Positions 7,337 to 14,312 of a DNA stretch of 18,791 nucleotides are shown here, piece by piece (position 1 is the first letter of the stretch; the number at the start of each line of letters is the position of its first letter). This DNA is from Peptococcaceae bacterium (GTDB lineage Bacteria; Bacillota; Peptococcia; DRI-13; UBA5745), in contig JAISDM010000224.1 in the NCBI GenBank assembly GCA_031264885.1, positions 1-18,791 on the forward strand, read 5' to 3'. The notes under the pieces are model-generated. The model was not told the origin of the DNA. It saw nothing but the letters and a program-made list of their open reading frames with translations, and did no database searches. The position numbers and the translations under genes are program-made.

Positions 7337-7986
7337 GAACGTCTCCCATGAATGGCATTCATAATCTCCCCCGCGACGTCTTCCACCGATTGATTCCCGT
7401 CAATATCCGCCACCAGGCCCTGTTTGGCGTACCAATCCAAAAGGGGCCGGGTCTGCCGCTCATAAACATCCAGGCGTTTGCCCACTGTCTCCGCCCCGTC
7501 GTCGTCCCTCTGGTATAATTCGCCGCCGCATTGATCGCAGACGCCTTCTTTGGCGGGCGGATTAAACAGCACATGGAAGCTGGCGCCGCACACATGGCAC
7601 ATCCTGCGGCCTGTGATCCGGGCCATCAGTTCCTCCCGTCCGGCTGCGATGTTCAGCACAATATCCAGCGGGGCCTGAACGCTCTCCAGAATCCGGTCCA
7701 AAGCCTCCGCCTGGGGAATGGTTCTGGGGAAACCGTCCAGCAAGAAACCCTTCAGGCAATCCGGCTCCATCAATCTTTCCCGGACAATCCCGACGGTCAC
7801 CTCATCGGGCACCAATTGACCCGCGTCCATGAAGCCTTGCGCCTCAAGTCCCAGCGCCGTGCCTTCCTCCACCGCTTTGCGGAACATATCTCCCGTGGAA
7901 ATATGAGGCGCCGCCAGCGCCTTGCTCAGGAGCACAGCCTGGGTGCCCTTGCCCGCTCCCGGCGGGCCCATCAATAAAGTTCTCAT
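7333..7986 (-). CDS. adk: Adenylate kinase, zinc-lid long form
   Basis: This enzyme interconverts ATP plus AMP and two ADP, balancing cytoplasmic adenine nucleotides. The 217-residue protein has the P-loop GPPGAGKGT (7-15), the AMP-binding HISTGDMFR (28-36) and LLDGFPRT (82-89) segments, and a long LID domain. The LID carries a Cys4 zinc site, C130, C133, C150 and C153, as in Bacillus and other Gram-positive enzymes. It follows secY by 16 nt and overlaps map by 4 nt. The secY-adk-map order is widespread in Firmicutes. Confidence 0.98.
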   Translation of the reverse strand: MRTLLMGPPGAGKGTQAVLLSKALAAPHISTGDMFRKAVEEGTALGLEAQGFMDAGQLVPDEVTVGIVRERLMEPDCLKGFLLDGFPRTIPQAEALDRILESVQAPLDIVLNIAAGREELMARITGRRMCHVCGASFHVLFNPPAKEGVCDQCGGELYQRDDDGAETVGKRLDVYERQTRPLLDWYAKQGLVADIDGNQSVEDVAGEIMNAIHGRRS

Positions 7987-8002
7987 ACCGGCCCCCTTCC
8001 CG

Positions 8003-9259
8003 TCACTTCAGGAAGCCCTGATAGTTGCGCATCAGCATTTGGGATTCCATCTGCTTCATGGTATCCAATGCCACGCCCACCACAATCAGCAGGCTGGTGC
8101 CCCCAAACTGCAAGGGCAAAGCGGTGAACCGCGTCATCAATGTAGGCAGCACCGCGATCAGCGCCAGAAAGACCGCGCCCGCCAAGGTAATGCGGCCGGA
8201 CACCTTCTCAATATACTCGGAGGTGGGCCGTCCCGGACGCAGACCGGGGATGAATCCGCCGTATTTCTTCAGGTTCTCGGCAATGTCGTTGGCGTTAAAC
8301 GTAATAGCCGTATAGAAATAGGTAAAGAATATAATCAGCAGAGCGTACACAACCTGATACCAGATGTTTGTGAATCCGAAGGTCTGAGCGATCCAGGCCG
8401 CGGTTTGATTGTCGGGGAACCAGGACGCCACCGTTCCGGGGAACATCAGCATGGTCATAGCGAAGATAATGGGAATTACCCCCGCCTGATTGACCTTCAG
8501 AGGGATGTGCGTACTCTGTCCTCCATATACCTTGCGGCCTACCACCCGTTTGGCGTACTGTACGGGGATCTTGCGCTGCCCCTCCTGAATCATGATGACC
8601 CCGGCAATGATCAGAACGCAGACGACCGCGATCAGAACCACCACCAGCGGATTGGCCGTCCCCGCTCTCAAATACTCATAAATGGTATAGACGCCGCTGG
8701 GCACCCTGGACACAATGCCCGCGAAAATCAAGATAGAAATGCCGTTCCCGATGCCTTTCTCATTGATCAACTCGCCCAGCCACATCAAGAACGCCGTGCC
8801 CGCCGTCAATGAAATGGCGATCAGCAGATTGCCTACGAAACTGGGGTTCAGCAAAGCGGCCCGCAATCCCATGGAAATCCCGATGGACTGAACGAAGGCC
8901 AGAACGACCGTCAGATAACGCGTGTACTCCGCCAGCTTCTTGCGCCCGTCCGTCCCTTCCTTCGACAGCCGTTCCAGGGCGGGAATGACCACGGTCAGAA
9001 GCTGTATGATAATGGAAGCGTTGACATAGGGCGTAATGCTCATGGCAAATATAGAGAACTTCTTAAACGCGCCGCCGGATATCACGTCAAAGAATCCCAG
9101 CAGCTGGCCGGAATCCACCAATTCATTGATGACGTCGTGATTGATGCCAGGAACCGAGATATGAACCCCCAGGCGAAAAACCAGCAGCATCCCCATGGTA
9201 AAAATAACCTTCGCTCGAAGTTCCTTGACCTTCCAGGCGTTTTTCAATACATCCAGCAA
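8003..9259 (-). CDS. secY: Preprotein translocase subunit SecY
   Basis: SecY is the membrane channel through which SecA or the ribosome moves unfolded proteins. The 418-residue sequence shows about ten hydrophobic helices and begins MLDVLKNAWKVKELRAKVIF. Recognisable pieces are the plug region after VPGIN (about 38-70), the cytosolic loop QEGQRKIPVQYAKRVVG, and the loop before TM9 with GLRPGRPTSEYIEKV. The start codon is TTG, placed directly after the rplO TAG with no spacer. GAGGTGA 5 nt upstream lies inside the end of rplO, so translation is probably coupled. The length is typical or slightly short. Confidence 0.98.
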   Translation of the reverse strand: MLDVLKNAWKVKELRAKVIFTMGMLLVFRLGVHISVPGINHDVINELVDSGQLLGFFDVISGGAFKKFSIFAMSITPYVNASIIIQLLTVVIPALERLSKEGTDGRKKLAEYTRYLTVVLAFVQSIGISMGLRAALLNPSFVGNLLIAISLTAGTAFLMWLGELINEKGIGNGISILIFAGIVSRVPSGVYTIYEYLRAGTANPLVVVLIAVVCVLIIAGVIMIQEGQRKIPVQYAKRVVGRKVYGGQSTHIPLKVNQAGVIPIIFAMTMLMFPGTVASWFPDNQTAAWIAQTFGFTNIWYQVVYALLIIFFTYFYTAITFNANDIAENLKKYGGFIPGLRPGRPTSEYIEKVSGRITLAGAVFLALIAVLPTLMTRFTALPLQFGGTSLLIVVGVALDTMKQMESQMLMRNYQGFLK

Positions 9260-9703
9260 CTAAATCACCTCAACTTGTCCGCCCGCCGTTTTGATTTTCT
9301 CCTCCGCCGTCTTAGAAAAGCCCTGGGCTTTCACCGTCAGCGCCTTGGTCAATTCACCATTGCCGAGGATCCGGATTCCATCGCGGACATTCTTAATCAA
9401 ACCGCACTCCACCAAGGTTTCCGGCGTCACCATCGTTCCGGACTCGAAGCGGGTTTCCAATTGCTTTACGTTGACCACCACATATTCTTTTTTGAATATA
9501 TTGGTAAAACCGCGTTTGGGCATCCGTCTTTGCAGCGGCGTCTGGCCGCCCTCGAAGTAAGGCCCCTTGCCTCCGCCTGCCCGCGCTTTCTGTCCCTTAT
9601 GCCCGCGGGCGGCCGTCTTGCCCATGCCCGAACCCGGGCCGCGTCCCTTGCGCAAAGCCGCGCGCCGGGAACCTTCCCCCGGTTTCAATTCTGAAAGCTT
9701 CAT
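9260..9703 (-). CDS. rplO: 50S ribosomal protein L15 (uL15)
   Basis: This is a 50S assembly protein that threads a long basic extension through domain interfaces of 23S rRNA. I place the start at the ATG at 9701-9703, giving 147 residues beginning MKLSELKPGEGSRRAALRKG, because AGGAGG lies 6 nt upstream. An adjacent ATG at 9704-9706 is only 3 nt from it, and the ATG at 9722 would run through rpmD. The glycine/arginine-rich N-terminal part (GKTAARGHKGQKARAGG) is typical, and the C terminus has the conserved AQGFSKTAEEKI segment. The gene abuts the secY TTG start. Confidence 0.97.
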   Translation of the reverse strand: MKLSELKPGEGSRRAALRKGRGPGSGMGKTAARGHKGQKARAGGGKGPYFEGGQTPLQRRMPKRGFTNIFKKEYVVVNVKQLETRFESGTMVTPETLVECGLIKNVRDGIRILGNGELTKALTVKAQGFSKTAEEKIKTAGGQVEVI

Positions 9704-9709
9704 CATCCA

Positions 9710-9715
9710 CCTCCT
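9710..9715 (-). promoter_or_regulatory. rplO ribosome binding site
   Basis: AGGAGG overlaps the rpmD stop codon (TAG, 9714-9716) and lies 6 nt before the ATG at 9701-9703. It favours the second of two consecutive ATGs and rejects the upstream in-frame ATG at 9722-9724. Confidence 0.8.
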
Positions 9716-9896
9716 AGTCCACATTCTCCACTTCCAGCAAATGCCGGATTCTCCGTACCTTGCCCATGATGTCGGGCGTATTCTCCTGAATCACACAGTC
9801 GTTGGTCTTTCTCAGTCCCAGAGTCCGCGCGCAGTCCCTGACCTTCTGATTATAGCCGATGACGCTTCTTTTCAGGATAATTTTAATCTTAGCCAT
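9714..9896 (-). CDS. rpmD: 50S ribosomal protein L30 (uL30), bacterial short form
   Basis: This is a small 50S protein of 60 residues with the ferredoxin-like L30 fold. The sequence starts MAKIKIILKRSVIGYNQKVR and contains the family segment RTLGLRKTNDCVIQENTPDIMGKVRRIRHLLEV. The length is standard for bacteria. It sits 9 nt after rpsE and its stop overlaps the rplO ribosome binding site, so the two are tightly linked. It is absent from some bacterial lineages, so its presence is mildly informative. Confidence 0.98.
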   Translation of the reverse strand: MAKIKIILKRSVIGYNQKVRDCARTLGLRKTNDCVIQENTPDIMGKVRRIRHLLEVENVD

Positions 9897-9905
9897 TTTA
9901 TCCTC

Positions 9906-10406
9906 CTAGCCCAATAATTCCTCAACGGTCTTGCCGCGGAGTTTCGCCACGTCTTCGGCGCGCTTGAGGCTCATCAAGCCTTGAAGCGTGGCGCGCACCA
10001 TATTGTTGGCGTTGTTGGAGCCCAATGACTTGGTCAGGATATCCCGGACGCCCGCCAATTCAAGCACCGCGCGGACAGGACCTCCCGCGATGACGCCGGT
10101 TCCTTCCGACGCCGGTTTCATAAAAACGGAACCCGCGCCGAATATCCCGGTCACCTGATGCGGGATCGTCGTTCCTTTCATGGGCACTTCAATCAGATTT
10201 TTGCGGGCGTCTTCCATGCCCTTGCGTATGGCTTCCGGAACCTCCGTGGCTTTGCCCAGTCCCATGCCCACATGCCCGGCACTGTCGCCCACCACGACCA
10301 GCGCGCTGAAACTAAACCGGCGCCCGCCCTTGACCACTTTGGCGACCCGGTTGATATAGACGACTCTTTCCGCTAATTCCAAACTTTTGCCGTCAATTTT
10401 GGACAT
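9906..10406 (-). CDS. rpsE: 30S ribosomal protein S5 (uS5)
   Basis: This is a 30S body protein that, with S4, lines the mRNA entry channel and affects decoding accuracy. The 166 residues show the N-terminal double-stranded RNA-binding-like domain with VYINRVAKVVKGGRRFSFSA and VGMGLGKATEVPEAIRKGME. The C-terminal domain has GGPVRAVLELAGVRDILTKSLGS. The loop KVVKGGRRFSF is the region where spectinomycin-resistance changes occur in other species; it looks wild type. It follows rplR by 19 nt. Confidence 0.98.
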   Translation of the reverse strand: MSKIDGKSLELAERVVYINRVAKVVKGGRRFSFSALVVVGDSAGHVGMGLGKATEVPEAIRKGMEDARKNLIEVPMKGTTIPHQVTGIFGAGSVFMKPASEGTGVIAGGPVRAVLELAGVRDILTKSLGSNNANNMVRATLQGLMSLKRAEDVAKLRGKTVEELLG

Positions 10407-10425
10407 TCCTTTTTCCCCTTCCTCG

Positions 10426-10794
10426 CTAAAACTCTAAGCCGGCTTCACGGGCGCCGTCCGCGACCGCTTTCACCCGCCCGTGATAGAGGTTCCCGCCCCG
10501 GTCAAACACGACCGCTTTCAGCCCTTTTTCCACCGCTTTTTTCCCGACGATCTCGCCGACCCTGCGGGCTGCCGCCAAATCGCCGGTGTTCTCCAACTCG
10601 CCTTTCAGCGGCGCTTCCAGAGTGGAAGCGGAACACAGCGTCATCCCCTTGGAATCATCAATAATTTGAGCGTATATGTGCTTTAGGCTTCTGAACACCG
10701 CCAGCCGCGGCCGTTCCGGCGTCCCGACGATATGCTTGCGAATCCTCAAATGTTTCTTCTGGCGCATTTTTTTGCGGTCAGGTTGTGTTATCAC
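10426..10794 (-). CDS. rplR: 50S ribosomal protein L18 (uL18)
   Basis: This protein binds 5S rRNA together with L5 and anchors it to the 50S subunit. I place the start at GTG 10792-10794, giving 122 residues beginning with the initiator then ITQPDRKKMRQKKHLRIRKH, because AAGGAG lies 10 nt upstream and this matches the usual L18 N terminus. An in-frame ATG at 10836, only 5 nt after rplF, would add 14 residues and lacks a good binding site. Conserved blocks include GTPERPRLAVFRSLKHIYAQ and the C-terminal FDRGGNLYHGRVKAVADGAREAG. Confidence 0.97.
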   Translation of the reverse strand: MITQPDRKKMRQKKHLRIRKHIVGTPERPRLAVFRSLKHIYAQIIDDSKGMTLCSASTLEAPLKGELENTGDLAAARRVGEIVGKKAVEKGLKAVVFDRGGNLYHGRVKAVADGAREAGLEF

Positions 10795-10804
10795 AAGAAA
10801 TCCA

Positions 10805-10810
10805 CTCCTT
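10805..10810 (-). promoter_or_regulatory. rplR ribosome binding site
   Basis: AAGGAG on the minus strand lies 10 nt before the GTG at 10792-10794. It supports the GTG start and the shorter L18, instead of the upstream ATG near the rplF stop. Confidence 0.75.
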
Positions 10811-10841
10811 TTTTGGGACAGTTTTTGCCGTCCCATTCCGT

Positions 10842-11384
10842 TTATTTCTTCTTGCCGGCCTTGCCCGCCTTGATCCGGACCGTCTCGTCGCTGTAACGGA
10901 TGCCCTTGCCCTTATAGGGTTCGGGTTTGCGTATCTTGCGGATATCCGCCGCCAGCTGTCCGACCTTCTCTTTATCAATGCCTCTGACGATGACTTTGTT
11001 GGGCGCGGGGACCTCAATCTCAAGCCCTTCCTCCGGGACCACTTCCACCGGATGCGAATACCCCACCGCCAGAACCAGCTTGCTGCCCTGTTTGTTGGCG
11101 CGGTATCCGATTCCCACCAGATCCAGAGACTTCTCATAGCCCGAGGTTACGCCTACCACCATGTTATTAATCAAAGTGCGGGTCAGACCGTGCAGAGAAC
11201 GATGCTTCTTGGCGTCGCTGGGCCTGGTCACCTGAATGACTCCGGATTCCAGGGCCAAAGCCATTTCCTCCGACAGGGTCCTGGACAGGGTTCCCTTAGG
11301 GCCTTTAACCGTCACATGGCTCCCATCAATTTTAACCTCCACTCCCGCGGGTACGGGAATGGGCATTTTCCCAATTCTCGACAT
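10842..11384 (-). CDS. rplF: 50S ribosomal protein L6 (uL6)
   Basis: This is a 50S protein next to the sarcin-ricin loop and the factor-binding site, 180 residues with two repeated alpha/beta domains. It begins MSRIGKMPIPVPAGVEVKID and includes VTVKGPKGTLSR. The C-terminal signature PEPYKGKGIRYSDETVRIKAGKAGKKK identifies the family. The length matches Bacillus L6. It follows rpsH by 12 nt. The 47-nt gap before rplR holds the rplR ribosome binding site. Confidence 0.98.
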   Translation of the reverse strand: MSRIGKMPIPVPAGVEVKIDGSHVTVKGPKGTLSRTLSEEMALALESGVIQVTRPSDAKKHRSLHGLTRTLINNMVVGVTSGYEKSLDLVGIGYRANKQGSKLVLAVGYSHPVEVVPEEGLEIEVPAPNKVIVRGIDKEKVGQLAADIRKIRKPEPYKGKGIRYSDETVRIKAGKAGKKK

Positions 11385-11396
11385 TTTTCCGCCTCC

Positions 11397-11795
11397 TTAC
11401 CACAGGCAGCAAAGAACCTCGCCGCCTAATCCGCGCTTCCTGGCTTCTTTATCCGTCATGACGCCATGGGATGTGGAAATCACGGCGATTCCAAGGCCGC
11501 CCAATATTCTGGGCACTTCGTCTTTGTTGACATAAACGCGCAATCCCGGCCTGCTGATACGCTTAAGCCCGGATATGACCTTCTGCTTATTGGCGCCATA
11601 TTTAAGGTATAAACGCAAAATCCCCTGCTTCCCGTCCTCAATATACTCATAATCCTTGATCATGCCCTCGTTCTTCATGATCTCGGCGATGTTCTTCTTG
11701 ATTCTGGAGGCCGGAATTTCTACTTTGTCATGATAAACGGAATTGGCGTTCCGAACCCTCGTCAAAAAATCCGCAATGGGATCCGTCATAACCAT
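11397..11795 (-). CDS. rpsH: 30S ribosomal protein S8 (uS8)
   Basis: This is a primary 16S rRNA-binding protein of the central domain, 132 residues. It begins MVMTDPIADFLTRVRNANSV and ends with the family signature GIAVISTSHGVMTDKEARKRGLGGEVLC. I keep the first ATG because an AAAGGGGGGG tract lies 8 nt upstream. A second ATG two codons in, giving MTDPIADF, is the start seen in many homologues and cannot be excluded. In E. coli, S8 represses the spc operon at the L5 start; no equivalent site was identified by eye. Confidence 0.97.
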   Translation of the reverse strand: MVMTDPIADFLTRVRNANSVYHDKVEIPASRIKKNIAEIMKNEGMIKDYEYIEDGKQGILRLYLKYGANKQKVISGLKRISRPGLRVYVNKDEVPRILGGLGIAVISTSHGVMTDKEARKRGLGGEVLCCLW

Positions 11796-11816
11796 TGAGT
11801 CAACCCCCCCTTTCTC

Positions 11817-12002
11817 TTACCAACTGGATTTGGTCACGCCGGGAATCTGTCCCTCGTAAGCCAGCTCACGAAAACAAATGCGGCACATGCCAAATTTCCG
11901 CATATAAGCATGAGGGCGTCCGCAGATTTTGCAGCGATTATAGGCTTGAACCGCGTATTTGGGCGCTCTTTGCTGTTTCAGTACCAAAGATTTCTTGGCC
12001 AC
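11817..12002 (-). CDS. rpsN: 30S ribosomal protein S14 type Z (uS14), zinc-binding
   Basis: This is the short, zinc-containing S14 of the 30S head, 61 residues (often named rpsZ or rpsN1). The Cys4 site is C24, C27, C40 and C43, within NRCKICGRPHAYMRKFGMCRICFRELA. The C terminus GQIPGVTKSSW is the family hallmark. The start codon is GTG with GAGGAGG 7 nt upstream. Many Gram-positive bacteria also carry a longer cysteine-free S14 elsewhere for zinc limitation; none is in this window. Confidence 0.98.
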   Translation of the reverse strand: MAKKSLVLKQQRAPKYAVQAYNRCKICGRPHAYMRKFGMCRICFRELAYEGQIPGVTKSSW

Positions 12003-12036
12003 TTCGCTTCCTCCTCGTTTTACTGTTTCTCAAGTC

Positions 12037-12579
12037 TTATCGATCCGCGAAGGGCATACCCATCAGCTTCAGCAATTCCTTCGCCTCCTCGTCGGTCTTG
12101 GCCGTGGTGACAAACACAATGTCCATCCCGCGCATTTTATCGATCTTATCATAATCGATCTCCGGAAACACCAGCTGATCCCTGAGTCCCAAAGTGTAAT
12201 TCCCCCGGCCGTCAAAGGACTTGGCCGAAACGCCGCGGAAGTCCCGAACCCGGGCCAGCGCCACGTTCAAAAGTTTGTCGGTGAAATGATACATCTTCTG
12301 GCTTCTCAGCGTGACTTTGACGCCGATGGGCATCCCCGTCCGGATTTTGAACGCCGCGATGGATTTCTTCGCTTTGGTGACTACGGGCGTCTGTCCGGTG
12401 ATGGCGCGGAGGTTGTCGATGGCGCCGTCCATGGCCTTGGGGTTCTGCACCGCTTCTCCCATGCCGATGTTGACCACGACTTTATCCAGCTTGGGGATTT
12501 CCATGATGTTTTTATAATTAAACTTCTGCATCATCGCAGGAATGACTTCCTTCCGGTATTTCTCTTTCAAGCGGTCCAC
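12037..12579 (-). CDS. rplE: 50S ribosomal protein L5 (uL5)
   Basis: This protein binds 5S rRNA in the central protuberance and touches P-site tRNA. The 180 residues begin at GTG (GGAG 7 nt upstream) with MDRLKEKYRKEVIPAMMQKF. They contain KVVVNIGMGEAVQNPK, TGQTPVVTKAKKSIAAFKIR and the C-terminal GMDIVFVTTAKTDEEAKELLKLMGMPF. The length is typical of Firmicutes L5. It lies 22 nt after rplX and 34 nt before rpsN. Confidence 0.98.
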   Translation of the reverse strand: MDRLKEKYRKEVIPAMMQKFNYKNIMEIPKLDKVVVNIGMGEAVQNPKAMDGAIDNLRAITGQTPVVTKAKKSIAAFKIRTGMPIGVKVTLRSQKMYHFTDKLLNVALARVRDFRGVSAKSFDGRGNYTLGLRDQLVFPEIDYDKIDKMRGMDIVFVTTAKTDEEAKELLKLMGMPFADR

Positions 12580-12601
12580 GATCGTTCTCCTTTCAGCTTA
12601 T

Positions 12602-12928
12602 TTATTTATCAAACTGCTCGCCGCACTTGTTGCAAACCCTGACCTTCCTGCCGTCGGCAAGCAAAAGCTTATTGACGCGAACGGGCGCTTTGCATTTATC
12701 GCAATATATCATCACATTGGAACTGGCGATGGGCGCTTCCTTGGTAATAATGCCGCCCTGCATCTTTGACTGGCTGGGCTTGGTATGCCGCTTCACCAAA
12801 TTGACGCCCTCCACCAGAACCCGGCCTTTGGCCCGGTCTACGGCCAGAACCTTGCCTTTCTTCTGGAAAGCCGCGTCCTTTCCGGATATGACCTGCACGG
12901 TGTCGCCTTTTTTGACGTGTACTTTCAT
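12602..12928 (-). CDS. rplX: 50S ribosomal protein L24 (uL24) with Cys4 zinc ribbon
   Basis: L24 is an early assembly initiator near the exit tunnel. I choose the ATG at 12926-12928 (108 residues, MKVHVKKGDTVQVISGKDAA), because GGAGGTGA ends 8 nt upstream. A GTG at 12940 overlaps that site itself. The N-terminal KOW motif (about 6-33) is followed by VEGVNLVKRHTKPSQ. The C-terminal part has two CxxC pairs, C76/C79 and C99/C102, which probably bind zinc as in many Firmicutes L24. It follows rplN after a 57-nt gap containing a GC-rich hairpin. Confidence 0.97.
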   Translation of the reverse strand: MKVHVKKGDTVQVISGKDAAFQKKGKVLAVDRAKGRVLVEGVNLVKRHTKPSQSKMQGGIITKEAPIASSNVMIYCDKCKAPVRVNKLLLADGRKVRVCNKCGEQFDK

Positions 12929-12970
12929 ACTTTTTTTCACCTCCGACTCTCAGATTATCAGATGACTCGC

Positions 12971-12984
12971 GCCGGTTCGCCGGC
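12971..12984 (-). other. Small GC-rich hairpin just after the rplN stop
   Basis: On the transcript, GCCGG and CCGGC pair around a CGAA loop, starting 1 nt after the rplN stop codon. No T tract follows, so this is not an intrinsic terminator. It could stabilise a 3' end after processing or slow ribosomes between the S10 and spc halves. The function is inferred only from structure and position. Confidence 0.35.
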
Positions 12985-12985
12985 C

Positions 12986-13354
12986 TTACAGCACCTCGGG
13001 GGCCAGGGAAAGGATCTTGACAAACTCATGCTCCCTGAGTTCTCTGGCTACCGGCCCAAAAATACGGGTGCCCCTGGGACTTTTGTCGTCTCTGATAATG
13101 ACAGCCGCGTTTTCATCGAAGCGGATATGAGAGCCGTCCACACGCCGAACCGCGTCCCTGGTCCGGACGACCACGGCCTTGACCACTTCGCCCTTCTTTA
13201 CCACGCCGCCCGGCGAGGCTTCTTTGACCGTCGCCACAATGACGTCGCCGATGGAAGCGTAGCGGCGGTATGATCCTCCCATGCAGCGAATGCACAGCAG
13301 CTTCTTGGCCCCTGTGTTGTCCGCCACCTTCAATATCGATTCCTGCTGAATCAT
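12986..13354 (-). CDS. rplN: 50S ribosomal protein L14 (uL14)
   Basis: This is a 50S interface protein forming bridges to 16S rRNA and contacting L19. The 122 residues begin MIQQESILKVADNTGAKKLL and contain GGSYRRYASIGDVIVATVKEA, RTRDAVRRVDGSHIRFDENA and GTRIFGPVARELREHEFVKI. The length of 122 is almost invariant in bacteria. It starts with ATG 36 nt after rpsQ and opens the spc portion of the cluster. No separate promoter is evident in the gap. Confidence 0.98.
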   Translation of the reverse strand: MIQQESILKVADNTGAKKLLCIRCMGGSYRRYASIGDVIVATVKEASPGGVVKKGEVVKAVVVRTRDAVRRVDGSHIRFDENAAVIIRDDKSPRGTRIFGPVARELREHEFVKILSLAPEVL

Positions 13355-13390
13355 GCCTTCTACCTCCTGCTCAAATCCTTGTCCTTAGCC

Positions 13391-13657
13391 TTATCCAACG
13401 AAATCCGGCGCTTTTTCCACAACCTGCACCACTCTGAAAAATTTCTCTTTGCTCAAGGGACGCGTCTCCATGATGCGGACTCTGTCCCCTACGCGGCATT
13501 CGTTCTTTTCGTCGTGGGCCTTATATTTCTTGGATTTCTTGATGATTTTGTTGTAAACAGGATGCCTGGTAGACCTGGTCACGGACACAACCACCGTCTT
13601 ATCCATTTTATCGCTGACTACAAGTCCCTGAAGGGTCTTGTGATTCGCTTTATCCAA
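13391..13657 (-). CDS. rpsQ: 30S ribosomal protein S17 (uS17)
   Basis: This is a primary 16S rRNA-binding OB-fold protein of 88 residues. It begins at a TTG codon, with GGAGG 8 nt upstream, as MDKANHKTLQGLVVSDKMDK. It has VTRSTRHPVYNKIIKKSKKYKAHDEKNE and RVRIMETRPLSKEKFFRVVQV, the usual S17 order. The length is normal for Firmicutes. It follows rpmC by 27 nt and is the last gene of the S10 portion. Confidence 0.98.
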   Translation of the reverse strand: MDKANHKTLQGLVVSDKMDKTVVVSVTRSTRHPVYNKIIKKSKKYKAHDEKNECRVGDRVRIMETRPLSKEKFFRVVQVVEKAPDFVG

Positions 13658-13684
13658 CGCAGATACCTCCGTTTCCCCATAGAT

Positions 13685-13888
13685 TTATTTCCTGACCAGG
13701 CCCAGTTCTTTTTCCCGCAGAACCGTCTTGGTCCGGGCGATGCTCTTCCTGACCTCCCGCAAGCGCATGGGGTTATCCAGTTGACCTGTGGCATGCTGAA
13801 AGCGCAGATTGAACAATTCTTCCTTAAGCTGAATGACCTGCTGATCCAACTCAACGGGCGTCATATCTCTGAGGGAATTAGTTTTCAC
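13685..13888 (-). CDS. rpmC: 50S ribosomal protein L29 (uL29)
   Basis: This is a small helical-hairpin protein at the 50S tunnel exit, where trigger factor and SRP dock. I place the start at GTG 13886-13888, giving 67 residues beginning MKTNSLRDMTPVELDQQVIQ, which matches the family N terminus. GGGAG lies 9 nt upstream. In-frame alternatives at 13897 (ATG) and 13912 (GTG) would add three and eight residues and are poorly spaced. The signature KEELFNLRFQHATGQL is present. The start overlaps the 3' end of rplP by 11 nt, suggesting coupled translation. Confidence 0.96.
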   Translation of the reverse strand: MKTNSLRDMTPVELDQQVIQLKEELFNLRFQHATGQLDNPMRLREVRKSIARTKTVLREKELGLVRK

Positions 13889-14312
13889 CCGCTTCATCTC
13901 CCATCTCTTCACGCTTTACAATTTTGGTCTTGACAGACAATTTATGAGACGCCAGCCGCAGCGCTTCACGGGCGGTTTCTTCCGGCACGCCGGCGATCTC
14001 GAACATCACCCTGCCGGGTTTGACCACGGCCACCCAATATTCGGGGGAGCCTTTGCCGCTGCCCATGCGGGTCTCGGCCGGTTTCGCCGTAATGGGCTTA
14101 TCCGGAAAAATCTTGATCCACACCTGACCGCCGCGCTTGATGTAGCGGGTCATGGCAATACGCGCCGCCTCGATCTGCCGGTTGGTGATCCAGCCGAGTT
14201 CCAGCGCCTGTATTCCGTATTCTCCGTAAGAGACCTTCGTTCCGCGGGTGGCTTTCCCTCGCATCACACCTTTGTGGGGACGGCGCCATTTAACTCTCTT
14301 TGGCACGAGCAT
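13878..14312 (-). CDS. rplP: 50S ribosomal protein L16 (uL16)
   Basis: This is a late-assembly 50S protein that positions A-site tRNA near the peptidyl transferase centre. The 144 residues begin MLVPKRVKWRRPHKGVMRGK. They contain GTKVSYGEYGIQALELGWIT, ARIAMTRYIKRGGQVWIKIFPDKP, the loop TRMGSGKGSPEYWVAVVKPGR, and ALRLASHKLSVKTKIVKRE near the end. The length is normal. The start lies 23 nt inside rpsC and the end overlaps rpmC by 11 nt, so this trio is translationally interlocked. Confidence 0.98.
   Translation of the reverse strand: MLVPKRVKWRRPHKGVMRGKATRGTKVSYGEYGIQALELGWITNRQIEAARIAMTRYIKRGGQVWIKIFPDKPITAKPAETRMGSGKGSPEYWVAVVKPGRVMFEIAGVPEETAREALRLASHKLSVKTKIVKREEMGDEAGEN
13898..13902 (-). 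promoter_or_regulatory. rpmC ribosome binding site inside rplP
   Basis: GGGAG within the last codons of rplP lies 9 nt before the GTG at 13886-13888. It directly abuts the alternative ATG at 13895-13897, which makes that ATG an unlikely start. Confidence 0.65.

Noticed and set aside
7922..8812. Plus-strand open frame of 296 codons, the longest on that strand
   Set aside because: It is antisense to adk and secY and rich in His, Gln, Asn and Arg, as expected when the opposite strand encodes a hydrophobic membrane protein. No plausible family is recognised.
10795..10836. Longer L18 start at the ATG at 10834-10836
   Set aside because: The extra 14 residues do not match the L18 N terminus and the ATG lacks a good ribosome binding site. 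The GTG at 10792-10794 has AAGGAG at suitable distance.
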